Below the pieces are notes generated by a model. That model did not search any database, was not told where the DNA came from, and worked only from the letters and a program-made list of their open reading frames with translations. A DNA stretch of 64,000 nt from Candidatus Bathyarchaeia archaeon (GTDB lineage: Archaea; Thermoproteota; Bathyarchaeia; 40CM-2-53-6; DTGE01), in the NCBI GenBank assembly GCA_038852285.1, contig JAWCKG010000007.1, positions 1-64,000 of the forward strand, given 5' to 3'. Positions 1 through 8,936 of the stretch are shown piece by piece. The stretch's first letter is position 1, and every line of letters begins with the position of its first letter. The position numbers and the translations under genes were made by a program.

Positions 1-1
1 C

Positions 2-79
2 GGCGTCTGGATCCTCCATCCACAGGTAGTGTCAATCGAGGAATTCCTCTTCGACGCGCTATTCCAGGAAGGCTTGTGA
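2..79 (+). CDS. C-terminal end of an unidentified protein (5' truncated by window)
   Basis: An open frame enters from the left edge and gives 25 residues ending QEGL before TGA at 77-79. The composition (VWILHPQVVSIEEFLF) looks like real protein, and the reading frame is open from the first base. Too little is visible to name it. A tRNA follows about 115 bases downstream on the same strand. Confidence 0.5.
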   Translation, partial: GVWILHPQVVSIEEFLFDALFQEGL

Positions 80-195
80 AAACGTCCTTGACCTTTAAAT
101 GGCCATGGCTTTAAAAGGGATAAACGTTAAAAAAATGATTTGTTAAAAAACACTAAGTTTAAAAAAAGGGTTCGTCGTGGAAGAGGTTGTAGGGA

Positions 196-308
196 GGGGC
201 TGTCTGCTAGATTTCACCGGAAAGGCGAATATGGTCTAGGCTACGTGGCTTGGGAGACACGTCCAGGAGCCCACGTGATCGCCGGTTCAAATCCGGCCAG
301 CCCCACCA
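196..308 (+). tRNA. Intron-containing tRNA, probably tRNA-Pro(UGG)
   Basis: The 3' half is clear: T stem GCCGG/CCGGC (281-285, 293-297) around loop TTCAAAT, acceptor strand CAGCCCC (298-304), discriminator A and encoded CCA (306-308). The matching 5' acceptor GGGGCTG is at 196-202, a perfect 7-bp pairing. An anticodon stem CGTGG (244-248)/CCACG (271-275) encloses C-T-TGG-G plus about 15 extra bases, which fits a canonical 37/38 intron at about 255-269 and anticodon UGG. The 41 bases between the acceptor and anticodon stems are too many for a D arm and contain an inner hairpin (CTAGA 207-211 with TCTAG 235-239), so a second insertion is likely. I could not assign the D arm, so identity is provisional. 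Confidence 0.6.
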
Positions 309-460
309 TTCGAAACAGCTACAATTTTTTACTGAAACTCGTGCGCTACTTTCGTTTTACGCTTACAGGTCGACTTCCGATAAAACCGCTATAGTGGGAT
401 CGCTTATTGAAGCGCACTTCAGCTGGGAAGCGTTCAAAAAAAGGGTAGATGAAGTTGAGG

Positions 461-3001
461 TTATCTCTTAGGGTTTTTAACCAGCCGTTTCGACCTGCGA
501 TTCCAGAGTAGAAGCGTGCCCAGTGTCAACAACCCGCAGAGGGAGAGCCATGGCGCGATGATTGTGAGTTTGCTGACTGACATGAGTTTTCCTCCTACTG
601 GGTTCCTCGCCGGCGGTGGTGGAGGCGGAGGCTTGTAGGTTTTGATCTGTGTAATCGCGGTGTCGGTGTCGGATCCATCGGGCCAAGTTACGATGGCTTC
701 GTCTAGGATTAAGGCTCCGTCAGGTAGGTCTGAGTCAACGCTCACCTTTATCTGAAACGTTAAAGTTTCGCCAGCTTCTATTTCAAGACCGTTCCATTTG
801 ATTGTGTGGAGGGCGGTGTCGTAAACGCCCGGTGGGGTTGAAGAAATGTATGTTACACGAGCTGGAAGCAGATCTGTGAGCTCAACGTTAGATAATTTCG
901 ATATTGTCGGGTTTGTTAGCGTAATAGTATAGGTTATTGTTGAACCTGCGTATGCTTGAATCGGACCGGACTTCGAAAGCTCAGCGTATGGATCAACGAA
1001 AAGCTGAATGGGATGTATGTCTGAAACAGGGCCAAAAAAGTTTTTTTCCTCGTCATACCAGTTGGCGTATACGTTGTTGAAAACCCAGATTCCATCGTAG
1101 CTTACAACGTCAACCTTGACTATTAGGGTTATGACCTTGGTTTCGCTTGGATTAATTGTTCCCAGCTGATTACTATTCCATATTATCTTGCCGGTTAAAG
1201 AATCGTAGGAAGAATATAGAGGATTTGAAGATAGGAGTGTTAGGCCGTATGGCAGGTCGTCCACAACCTCTATGCCCTTAGCGGCGCTACCGCCGACGTT
1301 GGTTACACTTATGGTTAAGCTTAAAGTCTCACCGATCATGCCTTTCTGATCGCCCGCCTTATCGATTTTAAGCAAAGGCGAAGTGGAAACTAATGTTACA
1401 AACTCATCTTTGACAGTGGGGTATACTCCGCCTTCTTCGTCGCTCCATTGGGCTTCCACTTTATCGATTATCTCCCAAATCTGCTCTCCTGAAACGGATA
1501 GAGCTTTTACCTTAACTGTGAGGTCAACTGTTCCACCAGGCTCTATTACCCCTAGATCCCATGTGACGGTGTGGCCAGCGCTGTCGTAAGTGCCAGGTGG
1601 GTTTGCGGAAATGTATTCTACCTCAACTGGCAGCTTGTCGATCACTTTAACGTTGGTTGCTTTTGAGCCGCCGATGTTCACCACCGTAATTTTATACTCG
1701 ATTTCTCCACCTGGATGAGCGTATAGGGGGCCTGTCTTAACTATTGTGAGAAGCGGCTTTGTATATACCGTTGTAATCCACTCATAGGTTTCAGGCCCAT
1801 AATTCTGCCCGGTGCTATCTTTCCAACGAACCTCAACATTATCGGTTATAACTGTGCCGTCCGCTACGTCGCTTTTCACTTTAACTGTTAAACTGATGTA
1901 GACGTCTTCTCCAGTTGGGTATGGAAGCATCGGTGTGGGAAGGATCCAAGTGATCGTATTTCCGGAAACTGTTCCCACAGGCGTAGAGCTAACATACTCC
2001 ACTTTCGTTAAGTCTATGGTATCCTTAACTACTACATTGTACGCGGTGGCGCTTCCAATATTAGAAACTTTTATCGTATAAACCAATAAGCCGTCTGGAT
2101 AGCTTTTAGTAGGCCCAACCTTCTCTACGCTTAACTTCGGCCCAGCGATAATATGGGTTTCCCAAGAAGCCTCGACCTCTGCCGCGCCGGTCCCCTCCGC
2201 CGAAACCTCATTAGATACTGTATTACAGGGTGTTAGGCCGCTGGTAAACACAACCTCCAATGTTATCGTGACCACGGCGCCGAGGCCCATGGTTCCAAGA
2301 TTCCAGGTAACCTTGTTTCCAACCGAGTCATAGGTGCCTGTAGGTGTTCCAGGGGCCGCTGGATAAGCCGGTACAACACCGCTTGGAAGTTGATCCACCA
2401 CTATGACGTTATCTACTGGGCAGTTTCCAACGTTTGTTACAACTATGGTGTAAAGGTATGTTCCCCCGGGGTAGGCTTCCATAGGACCTGTCTTAACGAT
2501 TGACAGCGCAGGCTTATCTGGCGGCTTTTCCTGGATCGTGTATTGGAACGATCCTTTAAAGTATAGGCCGTAAGCGCTTCCTACATGTGTGGATCCATCG
2601 TATATGGTTCCATGAGCCATCAAATAAATCGTAGTACCTGGAGAAGCGCCGCTGTCTATGCTTGAGAGAGGTATCGTGTACAAGTCTAGGATTTCATAAG
2701 GAGAGTATACGTGAGAGTATGTCCACCCTCCAGGCGCTGACCATGAAAGAGGAGATTTAGACACTTCTAGATGCGAAACGCTCATCGCGTAATTTGGATA
2801 GGAGTCATGGTCAATTTCGAATAGCACGTAAAGGTTTGTTGGGTCGTTCCAGACCCTGATGAAGCCTATGGGTATGTTAGTTGCGCCCAACACGAATGGG
2901 ACAGTGTAAGGTGCCAGTGCGGTGTGGGCGTTAACCAATGGGGTAAAAGCCAGCAGTAACGTGAGGACCAGGGCAAGAGAACTTACTACACGAAATCTCA
3001 A
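461..3001 (-). CDS. DUF11-repeat surface protein, membrane anchored
   Basis: 846 residues. An N-terminal signal peptide is followed by a region of about 130 residues, then five tandem DUF11 (conserved-repeat) modules. Each begins with a K-x-G-P-like motif followed by YTI-x-VTN-x-G and contains a P-x-G-TYDS-like strand. A proline-rich linker (seven consecutive Pro), one transmembrane helix and a basic tail RRSKRLVKNPKR end the protein, as in cell-surface proteins anchored at the C terminus. DUF11 modules are immunoglobulin-like and structural or adhesive; no enzyme motif is visible. The start is TTG at 3001, with a TATA-like CTTATATG on the minus strand near 3040-3047. It could be an S-layer-associated protein or adhesin; the family call is firm, the role is inferred. 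Confidence 0.8.
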   Translation of the reverse strand: MRFRVVSSLALVLTLLLAFTPLVNAHTALAPYTVPFVLGATNIPIGFIRVWNDPTNLYVLFEIDHDSYPNYAMSVSHLEVSKSPLSWSAPGGWTYSHVYSPYEILDLYTIPLSSIDSGASPGTTIYLMAHGTIYDGSTHVGSAYGLYFKGSFQYTIQEKPPDKPALSIVKTGPMEAYPGGTYLYTIVVTNVGNCPVDNVIVVDQLPSGVVPAYPAAPGTPTGTYDSVGNKVTWNLGTMGLGAVVTITLEVVFTSGLTPCNTVSNEVSAEGTGAAEVEASWETHIIAGPKLSVEKVGPTKSYPDGLLVYTIKVSNIGSATAYNVVVKDTIDLTKVEYVSSTPVGTVSGNTITWILPTPMLPYPTGEDVYISLTVKVKSDVADGTVITDNVEVRWKDSTGQNYGPETYEWITTVYTKPLLTIVKTGPLYAHPGGEIEYKITVVNIGGSKATNVKVIDKLPVEVEYISANPPGTYDSAGHTVTWDLGVIEPGGTVDLTVKVKALSVSGEQIWEIIDKVEAQWSDEEGGVYPTVKDEFVTLVSTSPLLKIDKAGDQKGMIGETLSLTISVTNVGGSAAKGIEVVDDLPYGLTLLSSNPLYSSYDSLTGKIIWNSNQLGTINPSETKVITLIVKVDVVSYDGIWVFNNVYANWYDEEKNFFGPVSDIHPIQLFVDPYAELSKSGPIQAYAGSTITYTITLTNPTISKLSNVELTDLLPARVTYISSTPPGVYDTALHTIKWNGLEIEAGETLTFQIKVSVDSDLPDGALILDEAIVTWPDGSDTDTAITQIKTYKPPPPPPPARNPVGGKLMSVSKLTIIAPWLSLCGLLTLGTLLLWNRRSKRLVKNPKR

Positions 3002-4014
3002 TTTCCATCAACTAATTTACAATTAAATCACTACTGTACATATAAGAAGTATTTAAATGATTCGAAGAGAGGATAAGTTTCATAAGGTTTTCGACGAAGA
3101 ACAAATTGACGAGCTCTTTCTACATCTGAGGGTAAGAGGGTCCGGAGTTGAAACCAGATCCCCACCATGGAGGACGCCTTGCTCGTTTTGAGTAGCGGCT
3201 GCCGTTGGATAGGTATGAGTATTCATTACGACCAATAGAACGGTTTGGAATAGGCTTACCGAGGGCAATAAGGGATCCATTCGAGATAGGATGGTTAAAG
3301 CCCGTCCCCGCCAATAAGCCATGAGAGTATGCGCGTAAAAGCTCTATTATAGGGCTGAAGAGGAAGCTGTCGGATAAAAGCCTATAGGCGTGATCTTAAG
3401 CTGTGAAGCGGGAGTCAAAGGAAAAGTTTTCTCCGGTTCTTCTAATCCTTTGATATTATGGTCCATCTGAATGGCCGCGGCTTATGGGCAATATGAGTTC
3501 GACAGGCTTAGTTACTATCCTGATGAGTCCGACATGCCCATCTTCACGTTTTATCAAGCTACCCGTATGGCCTTTAAAAGATGGGTTTAAAGTTAATCGG
3601 CATAGCCTTCTTCCGCCTGATGCCTAGCGCCCAGCATCCTCTCTTACCCGATTGTCCAATTTAGAGGATGAACGTGAAGCTGTTCTTCACAATCCCGGCG
3701 AACACCGTGTCTGGACAATTCACATATAAATCTAGGAGCATATTCTCAGGTGAGGAAGGGATAGTAGTGAAATCATGGGGAAGCGCGACGTTTTCGACGC
3801 TCATTCTCCTTTTGGCAGCCCCCTTATTAGCGGCGTTCACAGCCCTTCATATTTAACCTCAATAAGAATTTAAGGTTGATAACCCTTCTACCGAATGACG
3901 TTCTCGCGAAACGGCAGCCTTATTCACGAATCTTTTTTAGTAGCCTAATAAAAATAGGTTGGTTGAAGCTGAGCGAAGAATCGCTGGGAAAACAACGTTT
4001 TAACTTTTTTCTCT
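3002..4014. other. About 1 kb with no convincing gene
   Basis: Short frames exist: a 39-codon frame near 3470-3590 and a 62-codon frame at 3668-3856 whose C-terminal half is hydrophobic. None has a recognisable family or a convincing upstream signal. The stretch may hold remnants of a decayed membrane or surface gene. The promoter of the DUF11 gene lies at its left edge. Confidence 0.4.
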
Positions 4015-5931
4015 TTAAGATTTGTGAATCTCCTTCGCCGCGAAGTCTAAGCCCAGCTCCTTCAATTTCTCCTTGGTAGGTCTACCCTCTGAGTCCCATC
4101 CGCATAGCTCATAGTATTCGTCCAGCATCTCGTCCAGCTTGACGGTTGCTCCCTTACACGGCCCCTCGGGGAGGGGTTCCATCAAGCATCTATGCGGCAA
4201 TGTGTCATCTTTTCTTAAGAAACCTTCCCTGACGTTAAAGCATCGTGTAAGGTTGAGGATCCTCTCCCCCGCTTTTCGAAGCTCATCTACGTCCTTGAAG
4301 CCGAATCCGGTGGCGGCGTTGATGATGTCCACGATCTCTTCTAGGCCTCCTATGCCGAAGGCTTGGAAGAGGCAGGTTCCAGCTGAATCGTAGGCGATCG
4401 CCACTTCCTCGGAGAGATCCTTCACAGAGCGGGCTTTTCCTTTAGTTGTGATAGGATCAACGGCGGGCGGTTGAAGCATTTCATCTCCAGCTGTCCAAGC
4501 GTGTAGGTGGCAGGCTCCTCTGTCGCATATGGCGTAGCCTAGACCCATGCCGAAAGCCGCCCTAGGCTCGTAGGCCGGCATCTCTAAGCCTTTCACATGC
4601 ATGGCGAACTTCTCGGACCCTTTACCTATTTTCTCGCTCGCCCTCTTAACCCCGTTTGAGGCTAGGACTCCTATTTTCCCAGTTCCGGTGCCCGCCATCT
4701 CCACCAGCCTGACAAGAGCGTCGGCGTTTCCGAACGTTAGTTCGAGGCCGTCGGTGTCCTCACGGGTGATTAAGCCTTTTTCATAGCATTCCATCAGGAA
4801 TCCAATCGTATTACCCAGGGATATGGTGTCTAACCCATAGTAGTCGGATAGGTAGTCGGCCCTGGCTATGGCCTCCCTTTCGGAGACTCCGCATTGAGCC
4901 CCGAAAGACCATATGGTTTCATATTCTGGTCCTTCATCCAACGTGCCCGCGTATTTCCCGCTTTTTATGATCGACACGTGGGCGCAGAGGATTTGGCAGC
5001 GGTAGCACGGCCTGGTTCCAGGGGCGTTTCGAGGGATCCATAGTTTATCGGCGTATGCTTGACCTGATATTTCAGAGGCCTTTTCGAAGATTCCTGTTTG
5101 AAAGTTTCTGGTCGGCCATCCTCCCGCTGTATTTATGTCGCCGACGATCCTCGCGGACCCGTAGAGGGTGAGGCTTCCCCTAGGGTTGGTGGGCTTTACG
5201 TGGTGGCTTGTGTCCTCGTCGGAGGATAGGCTGATGATCGATTTTCGAACCGCTTCCCTCATGGCTGTTTTATCCGCTGCGAAGTCTTCGGGCTTATACT
5301 TGGTTCCTGAGACGACTATGGCCTTCAGCTTCTTTGAGCCCATGACGGCGCCCATTCCACCCCTGCCGCCAGCCCTCACCTCTGAGATGATGACGGAGAG
5401 TAGGGCCATCCTCTCCCCTGCTGGGCCTATTGAGGCGACGCGGGGCATCCTCCCTGAGAAATGCTTTTCCTTCAGAATTCTCTCCGTGGAGAATGTGTCC
5501 GCTCCCCAGATCTCTTCAGCCGACATGATGGAGGCTTCTTCGTCTCTTATATGCAGGTAAACCGGGTTCTCGGATTTTCCTTCGATGATTATTCCATCGT
5601 ATCCTGCGAACTTCAACTCCGGTCCCCATGAGCCGCCGCATTGGCCGTCACTCCAAGTTCCGGTTAAGGGGGATTTAGCCGCCACGTTAAACCTGTTGGG
5701 CACTGGCGCGATGGTTCCGGTAAGCGGCCCGGTCATAAAGAGAAGCTTGTTTTCAGCTCCCAGAGGGTTAACTCCAGGCTTCAACTCCCTGAACAAATAG
5801 TAGGCGCTTAACCCTTTTCCCCCGATGAATTTTCTCAACACCTCTAACGGTATTGGCTCTTTTTCAATCCTCCCACTCGTCAAGTTTACCCTCAGGATTT
5901 GACCCGCGTAGCATCCTATTCTCTCCACCAT
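4015..5931 (-). CDS. aor: Aldehyde:ferredoxin oxidoreductase (tungsten/molybdopterin)
   Basis: 638 residues, close to the usual 600-630 for the family. It oxidises aldehydes to carboxylic acids with ferredoxin as acceptor, using a tungsto-bis-pterin and a [4Fe-4S] cluster in the cytoplasm. The N-terminal domain has the family motifs GGKGLSAYYLF, the AKSPLTGTWSDGQCGG stretch and RAGGRGGMGAVMGSKKLKA for pterin binding. Cluster ligands C309-x2-C312-x3-C316 and a distal C520 (SAGTCLF) are present. Start ATG at 5931. It stands alone, with no ferredoxin or MoaD-like partner beside it. Substrate cannot be told from sequence; related AOR, FOR and WOR paralogues exist. Confidence 0.9.
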   Translation of the reverse strand: MVERIGCYAGQILRVNLTSGRIEKEPIPLEVLRKFIGGKGLSAYYLFRELKPGVNPLGAENKLLFMTGPLTGTIAPVPNRFNVAAKSPLTGTWSDGQCGGSWGPELKFAGYDGIIIEGKSENPVYLHIRDEEASIMSAEEIWGADTFSTERILKEKHFSGRMPRVASIGPAGERMALLSVIISEVRAGGRGGMGAVMGSKKLKAIVVSGTKYKPEDFAADKTAMREAVRKSIISLSSDEDTSHHVKPTNPRGSLTLYGSARIVGDINTAGGWPTRNFQTGIFEKASEISGQAYADKLWIPRNAPGTRPCYRCQILCAHVSIIKSGKYAGTLDEGPEYETIWSFGAQCGVSEREAIARADYLSDYYGLDTISLGNTIGFLMECYEKGLITREDTDGLELTFGNADALVRLVEMAGTGTGKIGVLASNGVKRASEKIGKGSEKFAMHVKGLEMPAYEPRAAFGMGLGYAICDRGACHLHAWTAGDEMLQPPAVDPITTKGKARSVKDLSEEVAIAYDSAGTCLFQAFGIGGLEEIVDIINAATGFGFKDVDELRKAGERILNLTRCFNVREGFLRKDDTLPHRCLMEPLPEGPCKGATVKLDEMLDEYYELCGWDSEGRPTKEKLKELGLDFAAKEIHKS

Positions 5932-6132
5932 ACTCGCACCCCTTACCCATTCATCAATTCCAGTCGATTGAGCCTTAGTTTTTATCCGTGAACGTTGATA
6001 AGCCTATCGATTCGAAGAATTCAAATAAAGAAGAAAAACATCGACGAGAATATTAAAGCGGGGTGAGTGAAGCTTAAGCCTCGTTCACTGCCTTAAATCC
6101 AGATGTCGGCGGGTTTCTCTTTTATGGAATGG

Positions 6133-6993
6133 TTACGTGGTTGGAGGCTGTAGGTAGGCGCTTCCCACGAATCTCTCCAAGTCCATCTCATCCACCCTGT
6201 TTAAGTCTCCCTCATATTTGATGGAGATTAAGTCTTCATGGGGAATGATGTAAGCGGCTAGGGTCTTCTCCCTCACCCATTTATAGATAAGTATGTCCTC
6301 AATGTTGACTGGCTTCTTGTCCACTTGGAGGAAGTCCTTTAACCTTCCATGGATGACGTAGCAGGCGGTGTTGGCTAGGTCATTGTAGAATGGCTTCTCC
6401 TCGAAGCTTACCACTTGAGAAGTGGAGGGGTCAACCTTTCCAACCCCGTAGTGAACCCTGAACCCTGAGGCGTAGACTTGCACAACATCAAAGCCATGGT
6501 AGGCGTTAACCCACAGGTAATGTCGCACAAGGTTGCGTAAGTTCAGTCTCAAGATGTCTGAGGCGTTGAATATTATCGCGGGCCTATTAGGGTCTATTAC
6601 ACCTTTTTCGATGCCATACTTGATGTATCCAGCCCTCCCCAGTGGTTCAGGCTCCTCGACGTATTCAATGATAATCCTCCTTCCCATACGCTGGGTGAGC
6701 TCTGCTCCGTCGCCGAACTTATTCTTAATTTCCTTAGCGCCATGTCTCACCCCGATTACGAAGTGGGAGACTCCTCCTAGAAGCATGGGAAGCATGCTCC
6801 AATACATGAGGGGTTGTTTCGTCAAGCCGATTTCGAGTAGGGGCTTGGGTTTCTCCAGGGTATGGGGCATTAACCTCACCCCTCGCCCCCCAGCGCTGAC
6901 TATGCCCGTCAACTCCTTGATGAACAGGTCAACTTTGCTTTCGATCACTTGCTTTATCTCTCCGCTCACCGAATGCAATTCTCCAGCTGCCAT
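6133..6993 (-). CDS. Sugar-phosphate nucleotidyltransferase
   Basis: Nucleotidyltransferase of the glucose-1-phosphate thymidylyl/uridylyltransferase superfamily, which joins a sugar 1-phosphate to an NTP to make a nucleotide sugar. About 287 residues. The N-terminal signature AGGRGVRLMPHT-LEKPKPLLEIG, a few dozen residues in, holds the NTP and metal site. Later features typical of the fold are NASDIL and FEEKP. There is no C-terminal left-handed beta-helix, so it is not a GlmU-type bifunctional enzyme. The frame can open at GTG 7002, but ATG 6993 follows an AGGTGG Shine-Dalgarno at better spacing, so I prefer it. No other sugar genes are adjacent, so the sugar is unknown. Confidence 0.8.
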   Translation of the reverse strand: MAAGELHSVSGEIKQVIESKVDLFIKELTGIVSAGGRGVRLMPHTLEKPKPLLEIGLTKQPLMYWSMLPMLLGGVSHFVIGVRHGAKEIKNKFGDGAELTQRMGRRIIIEYVEEPEPLGRAGYIKYGIEKGVIDPNRPAIIFNASDILRLNLRNLVRHYLWVNAYHGFDVVQVYASGFRVHYGVGKVDPSTSQVVSFEEKPFYNDLANTACYVIHGRLKDFLQVDKKPVNIEDILIYKWVREKTLAAYIIPHEDLISIKYEGDLNRVDEMDLERFVGSAYLQPPTT

Positions 6994-7167
6994 TTCCCCC
7001 ACCTTTCTAAGCGTTAAATTCGTTAAATTATTGAATGGTGGGTTGATTTAAACCATGGCGATTCGGCTCTAACGCCTTCCGCCACATTTATGCGAGGTTT
7101 ATTTTCTGAGGTCGTGCCTTCTATGCGGTTTGGTCGATGTTTTCTTTGGGCGTGAGAAATATACAGT

Positions 7168-7184
7168 CTATGTAAATTACATAG
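7168..7184. promoter_or_regulatory. Perfect inverted repeat, likely operator of the ECF/pantoate kinase operon
   Basis: CTATGTAA-A-TTACATAG is a perfect 8-bp inverted repeat with one central base. It lies about 65 bases upstream of the ECF S-component start, next to an AT-rich TATA-like stretch (ATATTTTCTTTAG). Symmetry and position suggest binding by a dimeric repressor; the protein is unknown. Confidence 0.5.
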
Positions 7185-7248
7185 TTATCCATATTTTCTT
7201 TAGAGAAAGTTCAAATAGGGATCCTAAAAGAATACGAGCGAGCACGCC

Positions 7249-7974
7249 ATGAAGGCTAAGGCCACAACCATTACGTTAACGGCGATGAACGCGGCCCTAT
7301 ACGCCACAGTAGGTTACATGACGTTCCTCGGAATATTCACCCCTGTCATAGGCGTCGTGAGGTTCTGGCCAGGCGTGTTCATACCCGCCGTGTTCGCCAC
7401 ACTATTCGGACCCTGGGTAGGAGGAATAGGCGCGGCGATTGGAATATTCATCTCCGACTTAATCATCCACGGAAACGCCCTGCTAAGCCTAACCGTGGGT
7501 GTGCCAGCGAACTTCATCATGTTTTACCTCATCGGACACATCACTGGACGTAGATTTAAAAGCAGGCCGATCACTCTAGCCGCAGCGGCCGCCATCGTCT
7601 TAGCGGTCTTGTTAGTATCCGTAAAGCTACCGTGGGAAAGCGGCGAAGGGAACGTCTGGATACTCGTTGCCACGATAACAATGCCACTTCTCCTGCTCAT
7701 AGGAGCATTGAGGGCGAAGTGGACACGATACCAATTCGCCTCCACACTGGGGAACGCTGTGGGAAGCCTCGTAGTCGGGTTTGGAGTTTGGGGTTACAGC
7801 CAGTTTTTCATCCTTCCAAGCGGAGGCAGCTCTTTACCCATCATGGCCGCCTACATGTGGGTTGTATGGACCTTCATGAACCAGATTCCATTCCTAGTCC
7901 TCTTAGGTCCACCGGTTTTAAAGGCCTGCGAAAAGACGCTGCCCGCCGCATTGTATAGGAGGGAGCTGGGATGA
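7249..7974 (+). CDS. ECF transporter substrate-binding (S) component
   Basis: 241 residues with about six hydrophobic helices and the layout of ECF-type vitamin-transporter S components: small, all membrane, a GxxxG-rich third helix (GPWVGGIGAAIGIFISD) and a charged loop near the middle. S components bind the vitamin and work with a shared energising module (EcfT plus two ATPases), which is not in this window. The stop overlaps the start of pantoate kinase by four bases (ATGA), so the two are translationally coupled. That context suggests pantoate or another CoA-pathway precursor as substrate. This is inference; BioY- or QueT-like specificities cannot be excluded. Confidence 0.75.
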   Translation: MKAKATTITLTAMNAALYATVGYMTFLGIFTPVIGVVRFWPGVFIPAVFATLFGPWVGGIGAAIGIFISDLIIHGNALLSLTVGVPANFIMFYLIGHITGRRFKSRPITLAAAAAIVLAVLLVSVKLPWESGEGNVWILVATITMPLLLLIGALRAKWTRYQFASTLGNAVGSLVVGFGVWGYSQFFILPSGGSSLPIMAAYMWVVWTFMNQIPFLVLLGPPVLKACEKTLPAALYRRELG

Positions 7975-8936
7975 AAATCGGTGAAACGTTCTCCCCAGCG
8001 GGAATTTCAAGCTTCTTTAAACCATGTCAAGCCCATGTCCCCCATTCAACTATCGACCTCCGATACGTGGGCGCTGAGGGAGGAGGGTTCGTAATCAACC
8101 TAGGCGTCCACACGAAATTGCAGGTAGAGAAATCATGCAAACGAGTTGTGGACGTGTACATAAATGGTAGGCCCGCTCCGGATGCGTTGACCACACGCAC
8201 CGTCGTGGAGAAAATCCTAAACATGGTTAAGGGTAATCACGACTACCGAGTCAAGGTTAAACACCAAGTTGAGGTGCCGATCGGCGCGGGGTACGGCTCC
8301 AGCGCGGCTGGGGCACTATCCACCTCCCTAGGGCTAGTGGAGTTGCTTGACTTACCTTTAACCATAACAGAGGCCGCCATGATAGCGCATGTCTCCGAAA
8401 TCGAATGCGGCACCGGCCTCGCAACCGTGGCTCCGCTTTTAACAGGTGGATGCGTACTGCAGCGTGGATGTGGAGGTCCAGGGATCTCTAAAATCCTCAG
8501 GATACCAGTTGAAGAAGGCGTGAAAATAGTATCCGTGTTCTTCGGTCCGATATACACGAAGAAGGCGGTTTCAAACCCAGAATTCATGGAGTCGGTGATG
8601 AAGGCGGGCTCAGAAGCTTTGAACAGGATTAACGACCATCCTGAATTGGAGAGCTTCATGAAGGAAAGCAGGAGGTTCTCGCAAAGGCTGGGACTTCAAA
8701 CCCACAAGGTAAAGGTTGCCATGGACTTGATGGATGATTTAGGGGCGATTGGGGCTGCTCAAAACATGATCGGCGAGGCGGTTCACGGAGCCTTCTACCA
8801 GGAAGACGTGGAGAAAGCGTTGGAAGTGTTGGAAAACAGGTTAGGGAAGAGGAGGCTCTACGTTTCAGGAATCTATCTGACACGTCTAGCCGACTTCGAT
8901 TTGAGAGAGCTTCAACCTTACGAGTTTGCTCGTTAG
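7971..8936 (+). CDS. Pantoate kinase (archaeal CoA pathway, GHMP family)
   Basis: 321 residues. Pantoate kinase phosphorylates pantoate to 4-phosphopantoate, the first step of the archaeal route to coenzyme A, followed by phosphopantothenate synthetase. The GHMP-kinase ATP loop is seen as VPIGAGYGSSAAGALS at about residues 101-116. The N-terminal motif SPAGISSFFKP and the ATVAPLLTGG stretch match the archaeal PoK family rather than mevalonate or homoserine kinase. ATG 7971 overlaps the upstream ECF S-component stop. The 3' end overlaps convergent gatB by 51 bases. Confidence 0.88.
   Translation: MKIGETFSPAGISSFFKPCQAHVPHSTIDLRYVGAEGGGFVINLGVHTKLQVEKSCKRVVDVYINGRPAPDALTTRTVVEKILNMVKGNHDYRVKVKHQVEVPIGAGYGSSAAGALSTSLGLVELLDLPLTITEAAMIAHVSEIECGTGLATVAPLLTGGCVLQRGCGGPGISKILRIPVEEGVKIVSVFFGPIYTKKAVSNPEFMESVMKAGSEALNRINDHPELESFMKESRRFSQRLGLQTHKVKVAMDLMDDLGAIGAAQNMIGEAVHGAFYQEDVEKALEVLENRLGKRRLYVSGIYLTRLADFDLRELQPYEFAR

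Noticed and set aside
140-394. 84-codon plus-strand frame across the first tRNA
   Set aside because: It runs through the acceptor, anticodon and T arms of a tRNA gene and has no protein-family resemblance.
3668-3856. 62-codon frame with a hydrophobic C terminus
   Set aside because: No ribosome-binding site, no relative known to me and in an empty kilobase; kept only as part of the gap description.
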